Below are positions 9,295 to 18,431 of a DNA stretch of 52,411 nucleotides, piece after piece; the first letter of the stretch is position 1, and every line of letters starts with the position of its first letter. The translations under genes and the position numbers were made by a program. The notes beneath the pieces are model-generated. The model was not told the origin of the DNA and searched no databases. It saw only the letters and a program-made list of their open reading frames with translations. Origin of the DNA: Fidelibacterota bacterium SCGC AAA160-B08. Its GTDB lineage: Bacteria > Fidelibacterota > Marinisomatia > Marinisomatales > Marinisomataceae. Where the stretch lies: the NCBI GenBank assembly GCA_000402755.1, contig AQSD01000006.1:1-52411 (forward strand), read 5' to 3'.

Positions 9295-9950
9295 TACTAT
9301 CAGTTAAAAATCTTAAAAAAACCTTTAAAGATGGAGATAAAGTTCTTGAAGTCTTAAAAGGTATTAGCTTCAATCTTGATAAAGGAGATATCTTAACTAT
9401 TAAAGGCCCTTCTGGATCTGGAAAATCTACCTTACTAAGCTTGCTAGGAACCCTAGATCAGCCAGATAGCGGAGAGATAGTAATTAACCAAAAGAATCTT
9501 AAAGATGTTAAAGATTATGATTTGATTAGAAATACTCATATTGGATTTATATTTCAGTTTCATAATCTAATAGCAGAGCTAAATGTTGTTGAAAATGTCA
9601 CTATTCCAACACTGATAGCAGGCAAAAAAATTGACACTGATTATGTAGACGAACTATTTGAATATTTTGATTTATCTAATCGTAAAAAATCATTTCCATT
9701 AGATCTTTCTGGCGGAGAAAAGCAAAGAGTTTCTGCAATGAGAGCTATTATAAATAAGCCTTCAATAGTTATAGCAGATGAGCCGACAGGCAATCTAGAT
9801 GAGCATAATGCAATTAAGATGATTGATTTATTTCAAAAATTAAATCAGGACTTCAATTTGACTTTTGTAATTGCTACTCATGATGAAAAGGTGTTTAATA
9901 TAGGTAGTAAAAAAACAAACCTATATGATGGAAATCTCTTAGAAGTATAA
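9291..9950 (+). CDS. lolD: ABC transporter ATP-binding protein, LolD type
   Basis: This ATPase subunit would power the two preceding permeases. The 219-aa length fits LolD. It has Walker A GPSGSGKST near residues 38-46, a Q-loop in IGFIFQFHNLIAELNVVENV, the signature LSGGEKQRVSAMRA, Walker B IVIADEPTGNLD, and the switch His in ATHD. Its ATGA start overlaps the permease stop. The MacB and FtsE ATPases are close relatives, but the pairing with two LolC/E-like permeases supports LolD. Confidence 0.85.
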   Translation: MILSVKNLKKTFKDGDKVLEVLKGISFNLDKGDILTIKGPSGSGKSTLLSLLGTLDQPDSGEIVINQKNLKDVKDYDLIRNTHIGFIFQFHNLIAELNVVENVTIPTLIAGKKIDTDYVDELFEYFDLSNRKKSFPLDLSGGEKQRVSAMRAIINKPSIVIADEPTGNLDEHNAIKMIDLFQKLNQDFNLTFVIATHDEKVFNIGSKKTNLYDGNLLEV

Positions 9951-9975
9951 GATTAATTCTTATATCTGCCATATA

Positions 9976-9999
9976 GTCATATAATTTGTCAAATATGAC
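9976..9999. repeat. Inverted repeat upstream of dnaK promoter
   Basis: GTCATAT at 9976-9982 and its exact complement ATATGAC at 9993-9999 flank a 10-base spacer. The palindrome is centred about 25 bases upstream of the sigma-54-like -24 element. It could be a regulator site. It does not match the CIRCE element (TTAGCACTC-N9-GAGTGCTAA) that controls many dnaK genes. Confidence 0.45.
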
Positions 10000-10011
10000 A
10001 TATATATTATC

Positions 10012-10028
10012 TTGGCACAATCTTTGCA
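10012..10028 (+). promoter_or_regulatory. Candidate sigma-54 (RpoN) promoter for dnaK
   Basis: TTGGCACAATCTTTGCA matches the sigma-54 consensus TGGCAC-N5-TTGCW. It has the invariant GG at 10014-10015 and GC at 10026-10027, separated by exactly 10 bases. It lies 40 bases upstream of the dnaK ATG, with AGGAG at 10057-10061 as ribosome binding site. Expected transcription start is near 10039. No good sigma-70 pair with 16-18 base spacing is seen in the gap. Use of RpoN here is an inference from the motif. Confidence 0.6.
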
Positions 10029-10067
10029 ACTATAAAATCAAGAAAACTAAAATATTAGGAGATTTTT

Positions 10068-11981
10068 ATGGGAAAAATAATTGGAATTGATTTAGGTACA
10101 ACAAACTCTTGTGTAGCAGTAATGGAAGGTGGAGAACCTACTGTTATTACTAGTCCTGAAGGTGGAAGAACTACACCATCCGTGGTAGGTTTTACAAAAG
10201 AAGGAGATCGTTTAGTAGGTGATCCCGCAAAACGTCAAGCTGTAACCAACCCAAGTAACACTATTTATTCAATTAAAAGATTTATGGGAAGAACTCCTGC
10301 TGAAATCAAAAAAGATATTGCAGAAGTACCTTATAAGGTCGCCGTAGATGGTACGAAAGTCAATATAGAGGCTAATGGTAAGAAATATCAACCACAAGAA
10401 ATAAGCGCTATGATTTTACAAAAAATGAAAAAAATGGCTGAAGAACATCTGGGAACTGAGGTGACTGATGCTGTTATTACTGTACCTGCATATTTCAATG
10501 ACTCTCAACGAAAAGCAACAAAAGATGCTGGAAAAATTGCCGGTTTAAACGTTAAAAGAATTATAAATGAGCCAACAGCGGCATCATTAGCTTATGCAAA
10601 AGATAAGAAGAAAGATGAAAAAGTAGCTGTATTTGATTTGGGTGGCGGAACTTTCGATATTTCAATTCTAGATATTTTAGATGATGAAGGTTTAACGATA
10701 GAAGTAAATGCGAGTAATGGTGATGGAAAATTAGGTGGAGATGACTTTGACCAAAAAGTTGTTGATTGGTTAGCCGAAGAGTTCAAAAAGAACGAAAGTA
10801 TCGATCTAAGAAAAGATCCAATGGCTTTACAAAGACTTAAAGAAGCCGCAGAGAATGCTAAAAAAGAACTTTCTACATCAAAACAAACAGAAATTAGCTT
10901 ACCATTTATTACCGCAGATGCTTCAGGTCCAAAGCATTTAAATATTACTTTAACACGAGCTACGTTTGAAGAATTAGTAAGAGATCTAGTTGAGAAAGTG
11001 GTCGGTCCATGTAAGCAAGCTTTAAAAGATGCTAAGCTTTCAGCTAAAGATATTAAAGAAGTAATTTTAGTTGGTGGTTCAACAAGAATCCCAGCAGTTC
11101 AAGACAAAGTAAAAGAAATATTCGGTAAAGAGCCTAATAAAAGTGTTAATCCAGATGAAGTGGTAGCACGTGGAGCAGCAATTCAGGCTGGAATATTAGG
11201 TGGCGATGTTGATGATGTACTACTATTGGATGTCACTCCATTGACTCTTGGTATTGAAACTATGGGCGGTATTGCAACACCGTTGATTGAAAAAAATACA
11301 ACAATACCAACGCAAAAATCTCAAGTCTTTAGTACTGCAGCAGACAATCAGCCAATGGTTGATATCGTTGTTGTTCAAGGAGAGAGGCAGTTAGCCGTAG
11401 ATAATAAAAAACTTGGAAATTTTAATTTAGATGGAATTCCTCCAGCTCCCCGCGGTACACCACAAATTGAAGTTACATTTGACATGGATGCAGATGGTAT
11501 CTTACATGTTAAGGCTATAGATAAGGCTACAGCTAAAGAGCAGAGTATTGTAATCAAAGCTCAAAGCGGATTAACAGATCAAGAAATTGAAAAGATGCTT
11601 AGCGACGCTAAAAAGCATGAAGCTGAAGACAATGCTAAAAAAGAAGAGATTGAAACTAAAAATCAAGGAGAGCAATTAGTTTATCAGACAGAAAAACAAA
11701 TGAAAGATCTAGATGATAAATTGAGTGAAGATGATAAAAAAGATCTCAATGAATCTTTAGATAAGCTAAAAGCGGCTAACACATCAGGCAATACTGATGA
11801 TATCAAGACAGAAATAGAAAACTTAAACTCTGTTTGGAGTGCTAAATCTGCTGCGATGTACGCAAATTCCACAGAAGGACAAGAGCCTCCTATGCAAGAA
11901 GCGCCAAATCCTGAATCTTCATCTGAAAAGAAAGATGAAAAAAAAATCGAGGATGCAGACTTTGAAGTTGTGGAAGATTAG
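10068..11981 (+). CDS. dnaK: Chaperone protein DnaK (Hsp70)
   Basis: DnaK is an ATP-driven chaperone that folds and protects cytoplasmic proteins. The 637-aa length is normal. The phosphate-1 motif GIDLGTTNSCVAV is at the start, followed by the VPAYFNDSQRKATKDAG segment, the phosphate-2 motif AVFDLGGGTFDISI, the adenosine motif ILVGGSTRIPAVQ, the linker DVLLLDVTPLTLGIETMGG, the substrate domain, and an acidic tail ending in FEVVED. ATG at 10068 has AGGAG six bases upstream. grpE and dnaJ are not adjacent and no other heat-shock gene lies nearby. The gene appears to have its own promoter. Confidence 0.98.
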   Translation: MGKIIGIDLGTTNSCVAVMEGGEPTVITSPEGGRTTPSVVGFTKEGDRLVGDPAKRQAVTNPSNTIYSIKRFMGRTPAEIKKDIAEVPYKVAVDGTKVNIEANGKKYQPQEISAMILQKMKKMAEEHLGTEVTDAVITVPAYFNDSQRKATKDAGKIAGLNVKRIINEPTAASLAYAKDKKKDEKVAVFDLGGGTFDISILDILDDEGLTIEVNASNGDGKLGGDDFDQKVVDWLAEEFKKNESIDLRKDPMALQRLKEAAENAKKELSTSKQTEISLPFITADASGPKHLNITLTRATFEELVRDLVEKVVGPCKQALKDAKLSAKDIKEVILVGGSTRIPAVQDKVKEIFGKEPNKSVNPDEVVARGAAIQAGILGGDVDDVLLLDVTPLTLGIETMGGIATPLIEKNTTIPTQKSQVFSTAADNQPMVDIVVVQGERQLAVDNKKLGNFNLDGIPPAPRGTPQIEVTFDMDADGILHVKAIDKATAKEQSIVIKAQSGLTDQEIEKMLSDAKKHEAEDNAKKEEIETKNQGEQLVYQTEKQMKDLDDKLSEDDKKDLNESLDKLKAANTSGNTDDIKTEIENLNSVWSAKSAAMYANSTEGQEPPMQEAPNPESSSEKKDEKKIEDADFEVVED

Positions 11982-12027
11982 ATTTTAGATTTTTTTATTA
12001 GGCTATTAATAGTTAGTTTTTGAACAA

Positions 12028-13227
12028 ATGAATAGTCTAATAAGAAAAATACTTAAAACATTTTTTAGTATAATAATTACTTTCTTTCTGTTTGTAATTA
12101 TTGTCAGTATCTCTCTTTACATATATATAGGAAAAGGACTTGAGTTTAAAATTAACAAGTCAAATTCTGCTGTTGCTTCTCTATCGGAGCAGTATAATAT
12201 CGACTTTGATACATCTTCAACTATTAATCTTATTGCTGATACCGATAGAGTTGATGTATATCTATTATTAAAAAATCTTACCATTGATAAAAATAATGAT
12301 AGTTTTATAGATGCAAATAATGTCTCTATAAGAACTAGTTTTTCTTATACTAATATTATGTTATTAGGCAGTAATTTTTTCAATACAGAAAAAATACTTT
12401 ACTCTTCAATTGGTAGTATAAACATTCATTTGAATGAACCTGTTTTAAATATAAAGAATTTTAATAGTTCTGATAATAATAGCCCATCACAAAGTGATCA
12501 ATTTTTTCCACTCAGTATTAAAGTAGATAATGGAGTATTATTTGATGGAGATATAGAAATAGGAAATTTTTCTATGACATTAGATATGAATCAATTCGAG
12601 GATAAGTCTGATATTCAGAGTTATTCTATCGACTTAGAATCTCATAAAGATTTTCCAGCTTATTATATAGGTAAGTTTTTTGAAGAAGTAACTTCGCTAC
12701 AAGATGAAAATGAATCAGTTTATTTTGATATAAATATTAAAGATAAAGAAGCTTCAAGCTCTAAAAATACTCAAGTATTAAATGGCATATTACGAGTAAG
12801 AGATACTAAGATGGACCTAGAAAGATTCCCAGTAGAATTAAAGCCAGAATCTATTAGAAATTTGAGCTTAGATCTTAATATTATTGATAATATAGGTCAG
12901 GTTAATCTCTTGGGTTCTGTTACCAACCCCAAAGTAAGATTAAAACTCCAAAAAGAACCGAACCTACAGATTGCAGGATCTATTGATTTTCAAGAAATAT
13001 CGGAACCATATTTAAATTTAATAGTAAATGGAACAGATATATTTTTTGCTAAAGAAGAAAATGGCAATCTTAATGGGATAACAGATTTAAGGGTCTCAAT
13101 CTCTGGAAAAAATGTATTAGATTTAGTCGGAGAGCTAAATATAAAAAAAAGTCATGGGTTTTTAGTGCCGTTAACAAATAGTACATTTGAAACTCAACAT
13201 ATTATAAAAAAGGAAGATGATGAATAA
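12028..13227 (+). CDS. Membrane-anchored protein of unknown function (possibly AsmA/TamB-like)
   Basis: I do not recognise a firm family. The 399-aa product has one strong N-terminal membrane helix (about residues 9-34, rich in Ile and Phe) followed by a hydrophilic, strand-rich region without cysteines, so most of the protein should be periplasmic. The C-terminal third (SVTNPKVRLKLQKEPNLQIA, then a GELNIKKSHGFLVP-like stretch) recalls the repeating strands of AsmA/TamB-type proteins, but this is only a pattern resemblance. The last 11 bases overlap moxR, so it is probably translated with the MoxR cluster. Confidence 0.6.
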   Translation: MNSLIRKILKTFFSIIITFFLFVIIVSISLYIYIGKGLEFKINKSNSAVASLSEQYNIDFDTSSTINLIADTDRVDVYLLLKNLTIDKNNDSFIDANNVSIRTSFSYTNIMLLGSNFFNTEKILYSSIGSINIHLNEPVLNIKNFNSSDNNSPSQSDQFFPLSIKVDNGVLFDGDIEIGNFSMTLDMNQFEDKSDIQSYSIDLESHKDFPAYYIGKFFEEVTSLQDENESVYFDINIKDKEASSSKNTQVLNGILRVRDTKMDLERFPVELKPESIRNLSLDLNIIDNIGQVNLLGSVTNPKVRLKLQKEPNLQIAGSIDFQEISEPYLNLIVNGTDIFFAKEENGNLNGITDLRVSISGKNVLDLVGELNIKKSHGFLVPLTNSTFETQHIIKKEDDE

Positions 13228-14215
13228 GGATGCACTAGATCGGCTGAATGCAAAAATTGCAAAGAAATCAATATTTATTAAGGATTTAAAAGAGGGAATT
13301 GGGAAAGTTATCGTTGGTCAGGATGAGCTTATAGATAAAATTCTAATATCTGTCATATCTAATGGACATATTTTATTAGAAGGAGTCCCTGGTTTAGCTA
13401 AAACCTTAACTATCAATACTGTAGCCAACTTAATTAATGCTGAATTTAAAAGAATTCAATTTACTCCAGATATGCTACCAGCTGACTTACTTGGAACTTT
13501 AATATATAACCAGAAGACTGGTAATTTCATGACAAAGAAAGGACCTATCTTTTCTAATATTATTCTTGCAGATGAGATTAATAGAGCTCCTTCTAAAGTT
13601 CAAAGCGCTTTGCTTGAAGCAATGCAAGAAAGACAAATTACGATCGGCGAAGAAACCTTTAAGCTTGATTTACCTTTTCTTGTTTTAGCTACACAGAATC
13701 CTATTGATCAAGAAGGAACATATCCGCTACCTGAAGCCCAAGTAGATCGTTTTATGTTAAAAGTCATTGTTGATTATCCATCGATGGAGGAAGAGAAAGA
13801 AATTTTATCTAGAGTAGCAAAAACTAACATAGATACAAAGCAAAAATCCGTAGTAAACTCTAAAACTATATTAGAAGCCCAAGCGCTTATTAATGATATT
13901 TACATTGCACCTAAAATTTTAGATTATATCTTAAATATTGTATTTGCTACAAGAAATCCTGAGCAATTTAAGTTAGGTCAACTAAAAGACTTAATTAGTT
14001 TCGGAGCCTCCCCTAGAGCTTCTATTAATTTAGTATTAGCAGCTAAGGCAAAAGCATTTATCGATGGAAGAGGATATGTTATTCCAGAAGATGTAAGATA
14101 TATAGGAAAAGATGTCCTAAGACATAGAATGCTACTATCCTATGAAGCTGAAGCAGAAGAAATCACATCAGAAGAATTAATTGATCAATTATTTAAAGAA
14201 ATTCCTGTCCCATAA
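13217..14215 (+). CDS. MoxR-family AAA+ ATPase
   Basis: MoxR ATPases act as chaperones or insertases, usually for von Willebrand A-type proteins encoded next door. Walker A GVPGLAKT lies at residues 56-63, Walker B IILADEINRAP near 114-124, and the LLEAMQERQIT and ATQNPIDQEGTYPLPEAQ stretches are typical of the family. The 332-aa length is normal. It is followed after 9 bases by a DUF58 gene, the classic partner. I use no gene symbol because MoxR subfamilies differ in role. Confidence 0.92.
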   Translation: MMNKDALDRLNAKIAKKSIFIKDLKEGIGKVIVGQDELIDKILISVISNGHILLEGVPGLAKTLTINTVANLINAEFKRIQFTPDMLPADLLGTLIYNQKTGNFMTKKGPIFSNIILADEINRAPSKVQSALLEAMQERQITIGEETFKLDLPFLVLATQNPIDQEGTYPLPEAQVDRFMLKVIVDYPSMEEEKEILSRVAKTNIDTKQKSVVNSKTILEAQALINDIYIAPKILDYILNIVFATRNPEQFKLGQLKDLISFGASPRASINLVLAAKAKAFIDGRGYVIPEDVRYIGKDVLRHRMLLSYEAEAEEITSEELIDQLFKEIPVP

Positions 14216-14224
14216 TTTTAACTC

Positions 14225-15103
14225 ATGTCTAAAGAGATACTAAAAAAAGTTCGACAAATAGAAATCAGAACCAAAAATATTGTAAATGATTTTTTTGGAG
14301 GAGATTATCATTCTAATTTTAAGGGTCGTGGAATGACTTTTTCTGAAGTAAGAGAATATCAATATGGAGATGATATTAGATTTATTGATTGGAATGTTAC
14401 GGCAAAAACGGGTAAGCCTCATATTAAAGTTTTTGAAGAAGAAAGAGAGCTTTCAGTCTTACTTCTTATTGATGTTAGCAGCTCTGGTGTCTTTGGATCT
14501 AAGAGTAGGCTAAAAATTGATTTAGGTATTGAAATTGCAGCAATGTTGGGCTTTTCTGCTATAAAAAATAATGATAAGGTTGGATTGATTCTATTTAGTG
14601 ATGATATCATAAAGTATATACCTCCGAAGAAGGGAAAGTCTCATGTATTGCGCTTAATCACCGACTTAGTAAATCATAATTATGATAAGAAGCAAAATCA
14701 GACATCAATTAAAAAAGCACTTGAATTTGCAAGTAAAATCTCTAAAAGAAAAAATGTAATGTTTGTGATCTCAGATTTTATAGATGAAAATTTTTGGACA
14801 GAAATGAAGTATTTAAATTTTAATCATGATGTAATAGGGGTTCAAATATATGATATTTTTGAAAAAGAATTTCCAGATTTAGGCCTAATTCAAGTTCACA
14901 ACTCGGAGTCAAATCAAAGAGTTTGGATTGATACATCTAATAAAAAAATAAGAGATAATTTTTCAAAAGATTTTTCTGAAAGATTAAATACTTTTGCACA
15001 AAAATGTAAGAATATTGGATTTGATTTAATACAAGTAGGAACAAATGAAGACTATGTTAAATCACTAACTCGTTTCTTTAAAAGAAGAGCTAAACGTACT
15101 TAA
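14225..15103 (+). CDS. DUF58 domain protein (MoxR partner)
   Basis: The 292-aa product has the DUF58 core GRGMTFSEVREYQYGDDIRF-IDWN near residues 36-60, followed by a von Willebrand A-like fold in which LLLIDVSSS resembles a DxSxS metal site. There are no N-terminal membrane helices, so it is probably soluble or peripheral. DUF58 proteins nearly always pair with MoxR ATPases, as here. In Bacteroidota such clusters continue with BatA/BatB. Those genes are absent here. Confidence 0.88.
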   Translation: MSKEILKKVRQIEIRTKNIVNDFFGGDYHSNFKGRGMTFSEVREYQYGDDIRFIDWNVTAKTGKPHIKVFEEERELSVLLLIDVSSSGVFGSKSRLKIDLGIEIAAMLGFSAIKNNDKVGLILFSDDIIKYIPPKKGKSHVLRLITDLVNHNYDKKQNQTSIKKALEFASKISKRKNVMFVISDFIDENFWTEMKYLNFNHDVIGVQIYDIFEKEFPDLGLIQVHNSESNQRVWIDTSNKKIRDNFSKDFSERLNTFAQKCKNIGFDLIQVGTNEDYVKSLTRFFKRRAKRT

Positions 15104-15106
15104 TTT

Positions 15107-15976
15107 ATGTTGAGAGTTATTATAATTCTATTTTTTTCTTTCTTTAGCTGTACGAACAATTTGAATGAAGCAACTTTAACCTATAATACAGATATTCAAA
15201 AAACTCAGATTGGATATCCTGTAAATCTTGATATTAAATTAAATAATCTTGATGAATATTATTCTATTGAAGAAATGACATGGTCTGACTCTCTATTGTG
15301 GGCAGCTGATTCTTCAAAAGTATTAATTAAAAATTCAAAAATAGATACTCTAGACCAGTCTCTATCCATTGGTTTTGAGATAACATTTTGGGATACAGGT
15401 AAAGCTATTATACCACCATATTTTCTTAGTATTAATTTTCCAGATTCGACAGGTTCAACCATATTTACTACAGATTCTATACATATAGAAATTGAATCAG
15501 TTATTGACAGTAATTTTGTTAATATTCAAAAAGATAAACCTATAAAAAAAATTAAATTACCTTACGATAAATATAGAATATTTCTAATATCTCTTATATT
15601 ATTTTTGGTAGTTTTTATATTTTATCTTTGGAGAAAAAGAGGTCAAGATAATCCTTTAAAAAATATCCAGTTTTTTAATAAAAATCCAAAAAAAGATTCA
15701 GTTAAAAAATTAAACAGATTAAAATTTAAGGATATGTCTTCTGATATATTTTATAATAAGCTATCTATAATTCTAAAGGAATATCTTGAAAATGAATACT
15801 ATATTATTTCATTTGAAATGACTTCTTCTGAGTTGAGAAAGTTTTTTGATGACAAAGATTTAATAGCTTTATTAGAAAAAATTGATTCTGTAAAATTTGC
15901 AAATAAAGAGTATAGTAATACTGAAAAAAAATATGATTTAGAATTGGCAAAAAAAATTGTAAGAAAACTGTTATAA
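15107..15976 (+). CDS. Lipoprotein-like membrane protein of the MoxR cluster (BatD/DUF4381-like)
   Basis: The product has 289 aa. The N-terminus is a short hydrophobic segment ending in FFSC (Cys15), a possible but atypical lipobox. A periplasmic strand-rich domain of about 135 residues follows, then a membrane helix near residues 155-175 and a basic cytoplasmic C-terminal domain. The architecture of periplasmic Ig-like domain, helix and cytoplasmic helical domain fits BatD- or DUF4381-type partners of MoxR and DUF58. The family call rests on layout and position, not on a diagnostic motif. It begins three bases after the DUF58 gene. Confidence 0.55.
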   Translation: MLRVIIILFFSFFSCTNNLNEATLTYNTDIQKTQIGYPVNLDIKLNNLDEYYSIEEMTWSDSLLWAADSSKVLIKNSKIDTLDQSLSIGFEITFWDTGKAIIPPYFLSINFPDSTGSTIFTTDSIHIEIESVIDSNFVNIQKDKPIKKIKLPYDKYRIFLISLILFLVVFIFYLWRKRGQDNPLKNIQFFNKNPKKDSVKKLNRLKFKDMSSDIFYNKLSIILKEYLENEYYIISFEMTSSELRKFFDDKDLIALLEKIDSVKFANKEYSNTEKKYDLELAKKIVRKLL

Positions 15977-16003
15977 AGAGATTAAATAAATTAAGTTCTT
16001 ACT

Positions 16004-16567
16004 ATGAGCACAACATCAGATATAAAAAATGGATCTATAGTAAGGTTTAAAAATGCAAGAATGAAGATTGTAGAATTTCAGCATGTAAAGCCAGGAAAAG
16101 GACCAGCATTTGTTAGAACTAAATTGAAAGATATTAAGTCTGGAAAAGTGATTGATCAAACTTTTAATGCGGGAGTTAAATTAGAATTTATCAAAGTGAC
16201 TTCAAGTCAATTTCAATATCTATATAAAGATGCTAATAGTTATGTATTTATGCATAATCAAACCTTTAATCAGGTTGAAGTATCTGAATTATTAATGCAA
16301 GATACCCATCACTATATTAAAGAAGGAGACAATCTTGATCTTGTTTTTGATGGTGATGAAATCATTAATATGAATCTTCCTGCAAAAGTAATTCTTGCCG
16401 TTGCACAAACAGATCCTGGGCATAGAGGTAATACAGCTACTAACGCATCAAAGCCCGCTAAAATGGAAACAGGTCTTGAAATTCAAGTTCCGTTATTTAT
16501 TAATGAAGGTGACTTATTAAGGATTGATACAAAGTCAGGTACTTACTCTGAAAGAGTAAAGCAGTAG
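16004..16567 (+). CDS. efp: Translation elongation factor P
   Basis: EF-P relieves ribosomes stalled at consecutive prolines. The 187-aa length fits the three-domain family. The N-terminal KOW-like domain carries the tip loop KPGKGPAFVRTK, with Lys32 at the position that is beta-lysylated in many bacteria. The C-terminal OB domains include PGHRGNTATNASKPAKMETG and end with a typical SGTYSERVKQ. No epmA or epmB modifier lies in the window. It is followed after 4 bases by accB, a common arrangement (efp-accB-accC). Confidence 0.96.
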   Translation: MSTTSDIKNGSIVRFKNARMKIVEFQHVKPGKGPAFVRTKLKDIKSGKVIDQTFNAGVKLEFIKVTSSQFQYLYKDANSYVFMHNQTFNQVEVSELLMQDTHHYIKEGDNLDLVFDGDEIINMNLPAKVILAVAQTDPGHRGNTATNASKPAKMETGLEIQVPLFINEGDLLRIDTKSGTYSERVKQ

Positions 16568-16571
16568 TGTT

Positions 16572-17039
16572 ATGTGGAAAGACAAGCTAAAAGAAGTTAT
16601 ATATATACTAGAGAATAGCGATATAAATGAAATAGAAATCAGATTTTGGTTTCGAAAAATAAAAGTCACTAAAAGTCCTCCAATTATTAGTTCTGATTTT
16701 AGTAATATAGTATCAGATACAACTACCTCTATCGCAGAAAATCCGAGCATAGTTGTTGAAAAAAAAGAAGATATTAATCCAGCGGTAGATGCAAACACCT
16801 TTACTGTACGCTCGCCTATGCCTGGAACATTTTATTCATCTCCAGATCCAGATTCTGAATCATTTGTTCAAATAAACGGCTCGATTAATGAGGGAGATAC
16901 TATTTGTATTGTAGAAGCAATGAAAATTATGAATGAAATTCAATGCGAAAGAAATGGAATCGTCAAAGAAATACTTGTTGAAGATGGTAATCCAGTTGAA
17001 TTTGATCAACCATTATTTATCTTAAGTTACTCCGAATAA
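16572..17039 (+). CDS. accB: Biotin carboxyl carrier protein of acetyl-CoA carboxylase
   Basis: This protein carries the biotin that shuttles CO2 in fatty acid synthesis. The 155-aa length is typical. It has a low-complexity linker (about residues 40-75), then the biotinyl domain with VRSPMPGTFYSSP and the biotinylation motif EAMKIMNE. The modified lysine is Lys118. It is three bases upstream of accC, its functional partner, and just downstream of efp. The carboxyltransferase subunits accA and accD are not in this window. Confidence 0.96.
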   Translation: MWKDKLKEVIYILENSDINEIEIRFWFRKIKVTKSPPIISSDFSNIVSDTTTSIAENPSIVVEKKEDINPAVDANTFTVRSPMPGTFYSSPDPDSESFVQINGSINEGDTICIVEAMKIMNEIQCERNGIVKEILVEDGNPVEFDQPLFILSYSE

Positions 17040-17042
17040 AAT

Positions 17043-18431
17043 ATGTTCAAAAAAATACTTATTGCAAATAGGGGCGAGATTGCCATAAGGGTAATTCGTG
17101 CATGTAAAGAAATGGGTATTAAAACTGTGGCAGTTTATTCCAAAGCAGATCAATTTTCCTTACATATAAAATTTGCAGACGAAGCAATATGTATTGGTGC
17201 AGGTCCTCCTTTAGATAGCTATCTAAATATCCCTAGAATTATTGCTGCTGCTGAAATTTCTAATGCTGATGCTATTCATCCTGGATATGGATTTTTAGCA
17301 GAAAATGCTCAGTTTAGTGCAATCTGCGAAGAAAATGGATTTTGTTTTATTGGACCAGATTCTAAAACTATTGATTTGATGGGAGACAAAGTGAATGCTC
17401 GAAAAGTCGCAGAAGAGTCAGAGGTGCCTATCGTTCCTGGGAGTAATGTCCTCAAATCTGTAGATGACTTACTTGAGATTGCTAATAATATTGGATATCC
17501 AGTCATGTTAAAAGCTGCTGGTGGTGGTGGTGGAAAAGGGATGCGAGTATTAAATAATGCCTCAGAATCAGAAAAAGGATTTAGTATTATACAATCGGAA
17601 GCAACTAAAGCTTTTAATAATCCTGAAATTTATGTAGAAAAATTTATTAAAAATGGACGTCATATTGAAGTTCAAATTTTAGGAGATAAGTTTGGTAACC
17701 ATGTTCATTTGGGTGAACGTGAGTGTTCAGTACAAAGAAATAATCAGAAATTGATTGAAGAGTGCCCATCTGCTTTTGTCGATGAAGATTTAAGAGAAGT
17801 CTTGACATCAAAGGCTCTAAGTTTAGCTAAAAAAGTAAACTATGTTGGAGCTGGAACAGTTGAATTTTTAGTAGACGAAGACAAAAATTTTTATTTTATT
17901 GAAATGAATACGAGAATTCAGGTAGAGCATACTGTAACAGAAATGGTATATATGATAGACTTAGTAAAAGAGCAAATTAAGATGCATTTTGGAAAAGAAA
18001 TGTCTTTCAATCAAGATATGATTAAGAGCAAGGGACATTCTATCGAATGTAGGTTAAACGCAGAAGATCCGTTTAATAATTTCATTCCTTCACCTAAAAA
18101 GATTGATTCTCTTAATTTTGCAGGCGGAATTGGCGTAAGGATTGATTCTTATATTTATGCAGGATACCAAATACCTCCATTTTATGATTCTCTGCTTGGA
18201 AAATTAATCGTGCATTCCAATACAAGGGAAAAAGCTATTATTAAGATGCAAAGAGCTTTAGAAGAAACTTTTATTGAAGGACCAAATACAACATTGCCAT
18301 TGTTAGAAATGATTTTATCAAATAATGACTTTATTAGTGGAAATTTTGACATAAATTTTTTAAGTAATTTTCTAAAAAAAATGAAAGGGGAGAAAATTGA
18401 ATCATCCAAAGAATTTGATGTATACATCTGA
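17043..18431 (+). CDS. accC: Biotin carboxylase subunit of acetyl-CoA carboxylase
   Basis: This subunit carboxylates biotin on AccB using ATP and bicarbonate. The 462-aa protein starts with the biotin carboxylase N-domain (KKILIANRGEIAIRVIRACK). It then has the ATP-grasp Gly loop AAGGGGGKGMRV near residues 158-169 and the catalytic segment EMNTRIQVEHTVTE near 288-301. The C-terminal domain ends near residue 450, so this is a stand-alone AccC and not a pyruvate or propionyl-CoA carboxylase fusion. The last 35 bases overlap gcvH. Confidence 0.96.
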   Translation: MFKKILIANRGEIAIRVIRACKEMGIKTVAVYSKADQFSLHIKFADEAICIGAGPPLDSYLNIPRIIAAAEISNADAIHPGYGFLAENAQFSAICEENGFCFIGPDSKTIDLMGDKVNARKVAEESEVPIVPGSNVLKSVDDLLEIANNIGYPVMLKAAGGGGGKGMRVLNNASESEKGFSIIQSEATKAFNNPEIYVEKFIKNGRHIEVQILGDKFGNHVHLGERECSVQRNNQKLIEECPSAFVDEDLREVLTSKALSLAKKVNYVGAGTVEFLVDEDKNFYFIEMNTRIQVEHTVTEMVYMIDLVKEQIKMHFGKEMSFNQDMIKSKGHSIECRLNAEDPFNNFIPSPKKIDSLNFAGGIGVRIDSYIYAGYQIPPFYDSLLGKLIVHSNTREKAIIKMQRALEETFIEGPNTTLPLLEMILSNNDFISGNFDINFLSNFLKKMKGEKIESSKEFDVYI

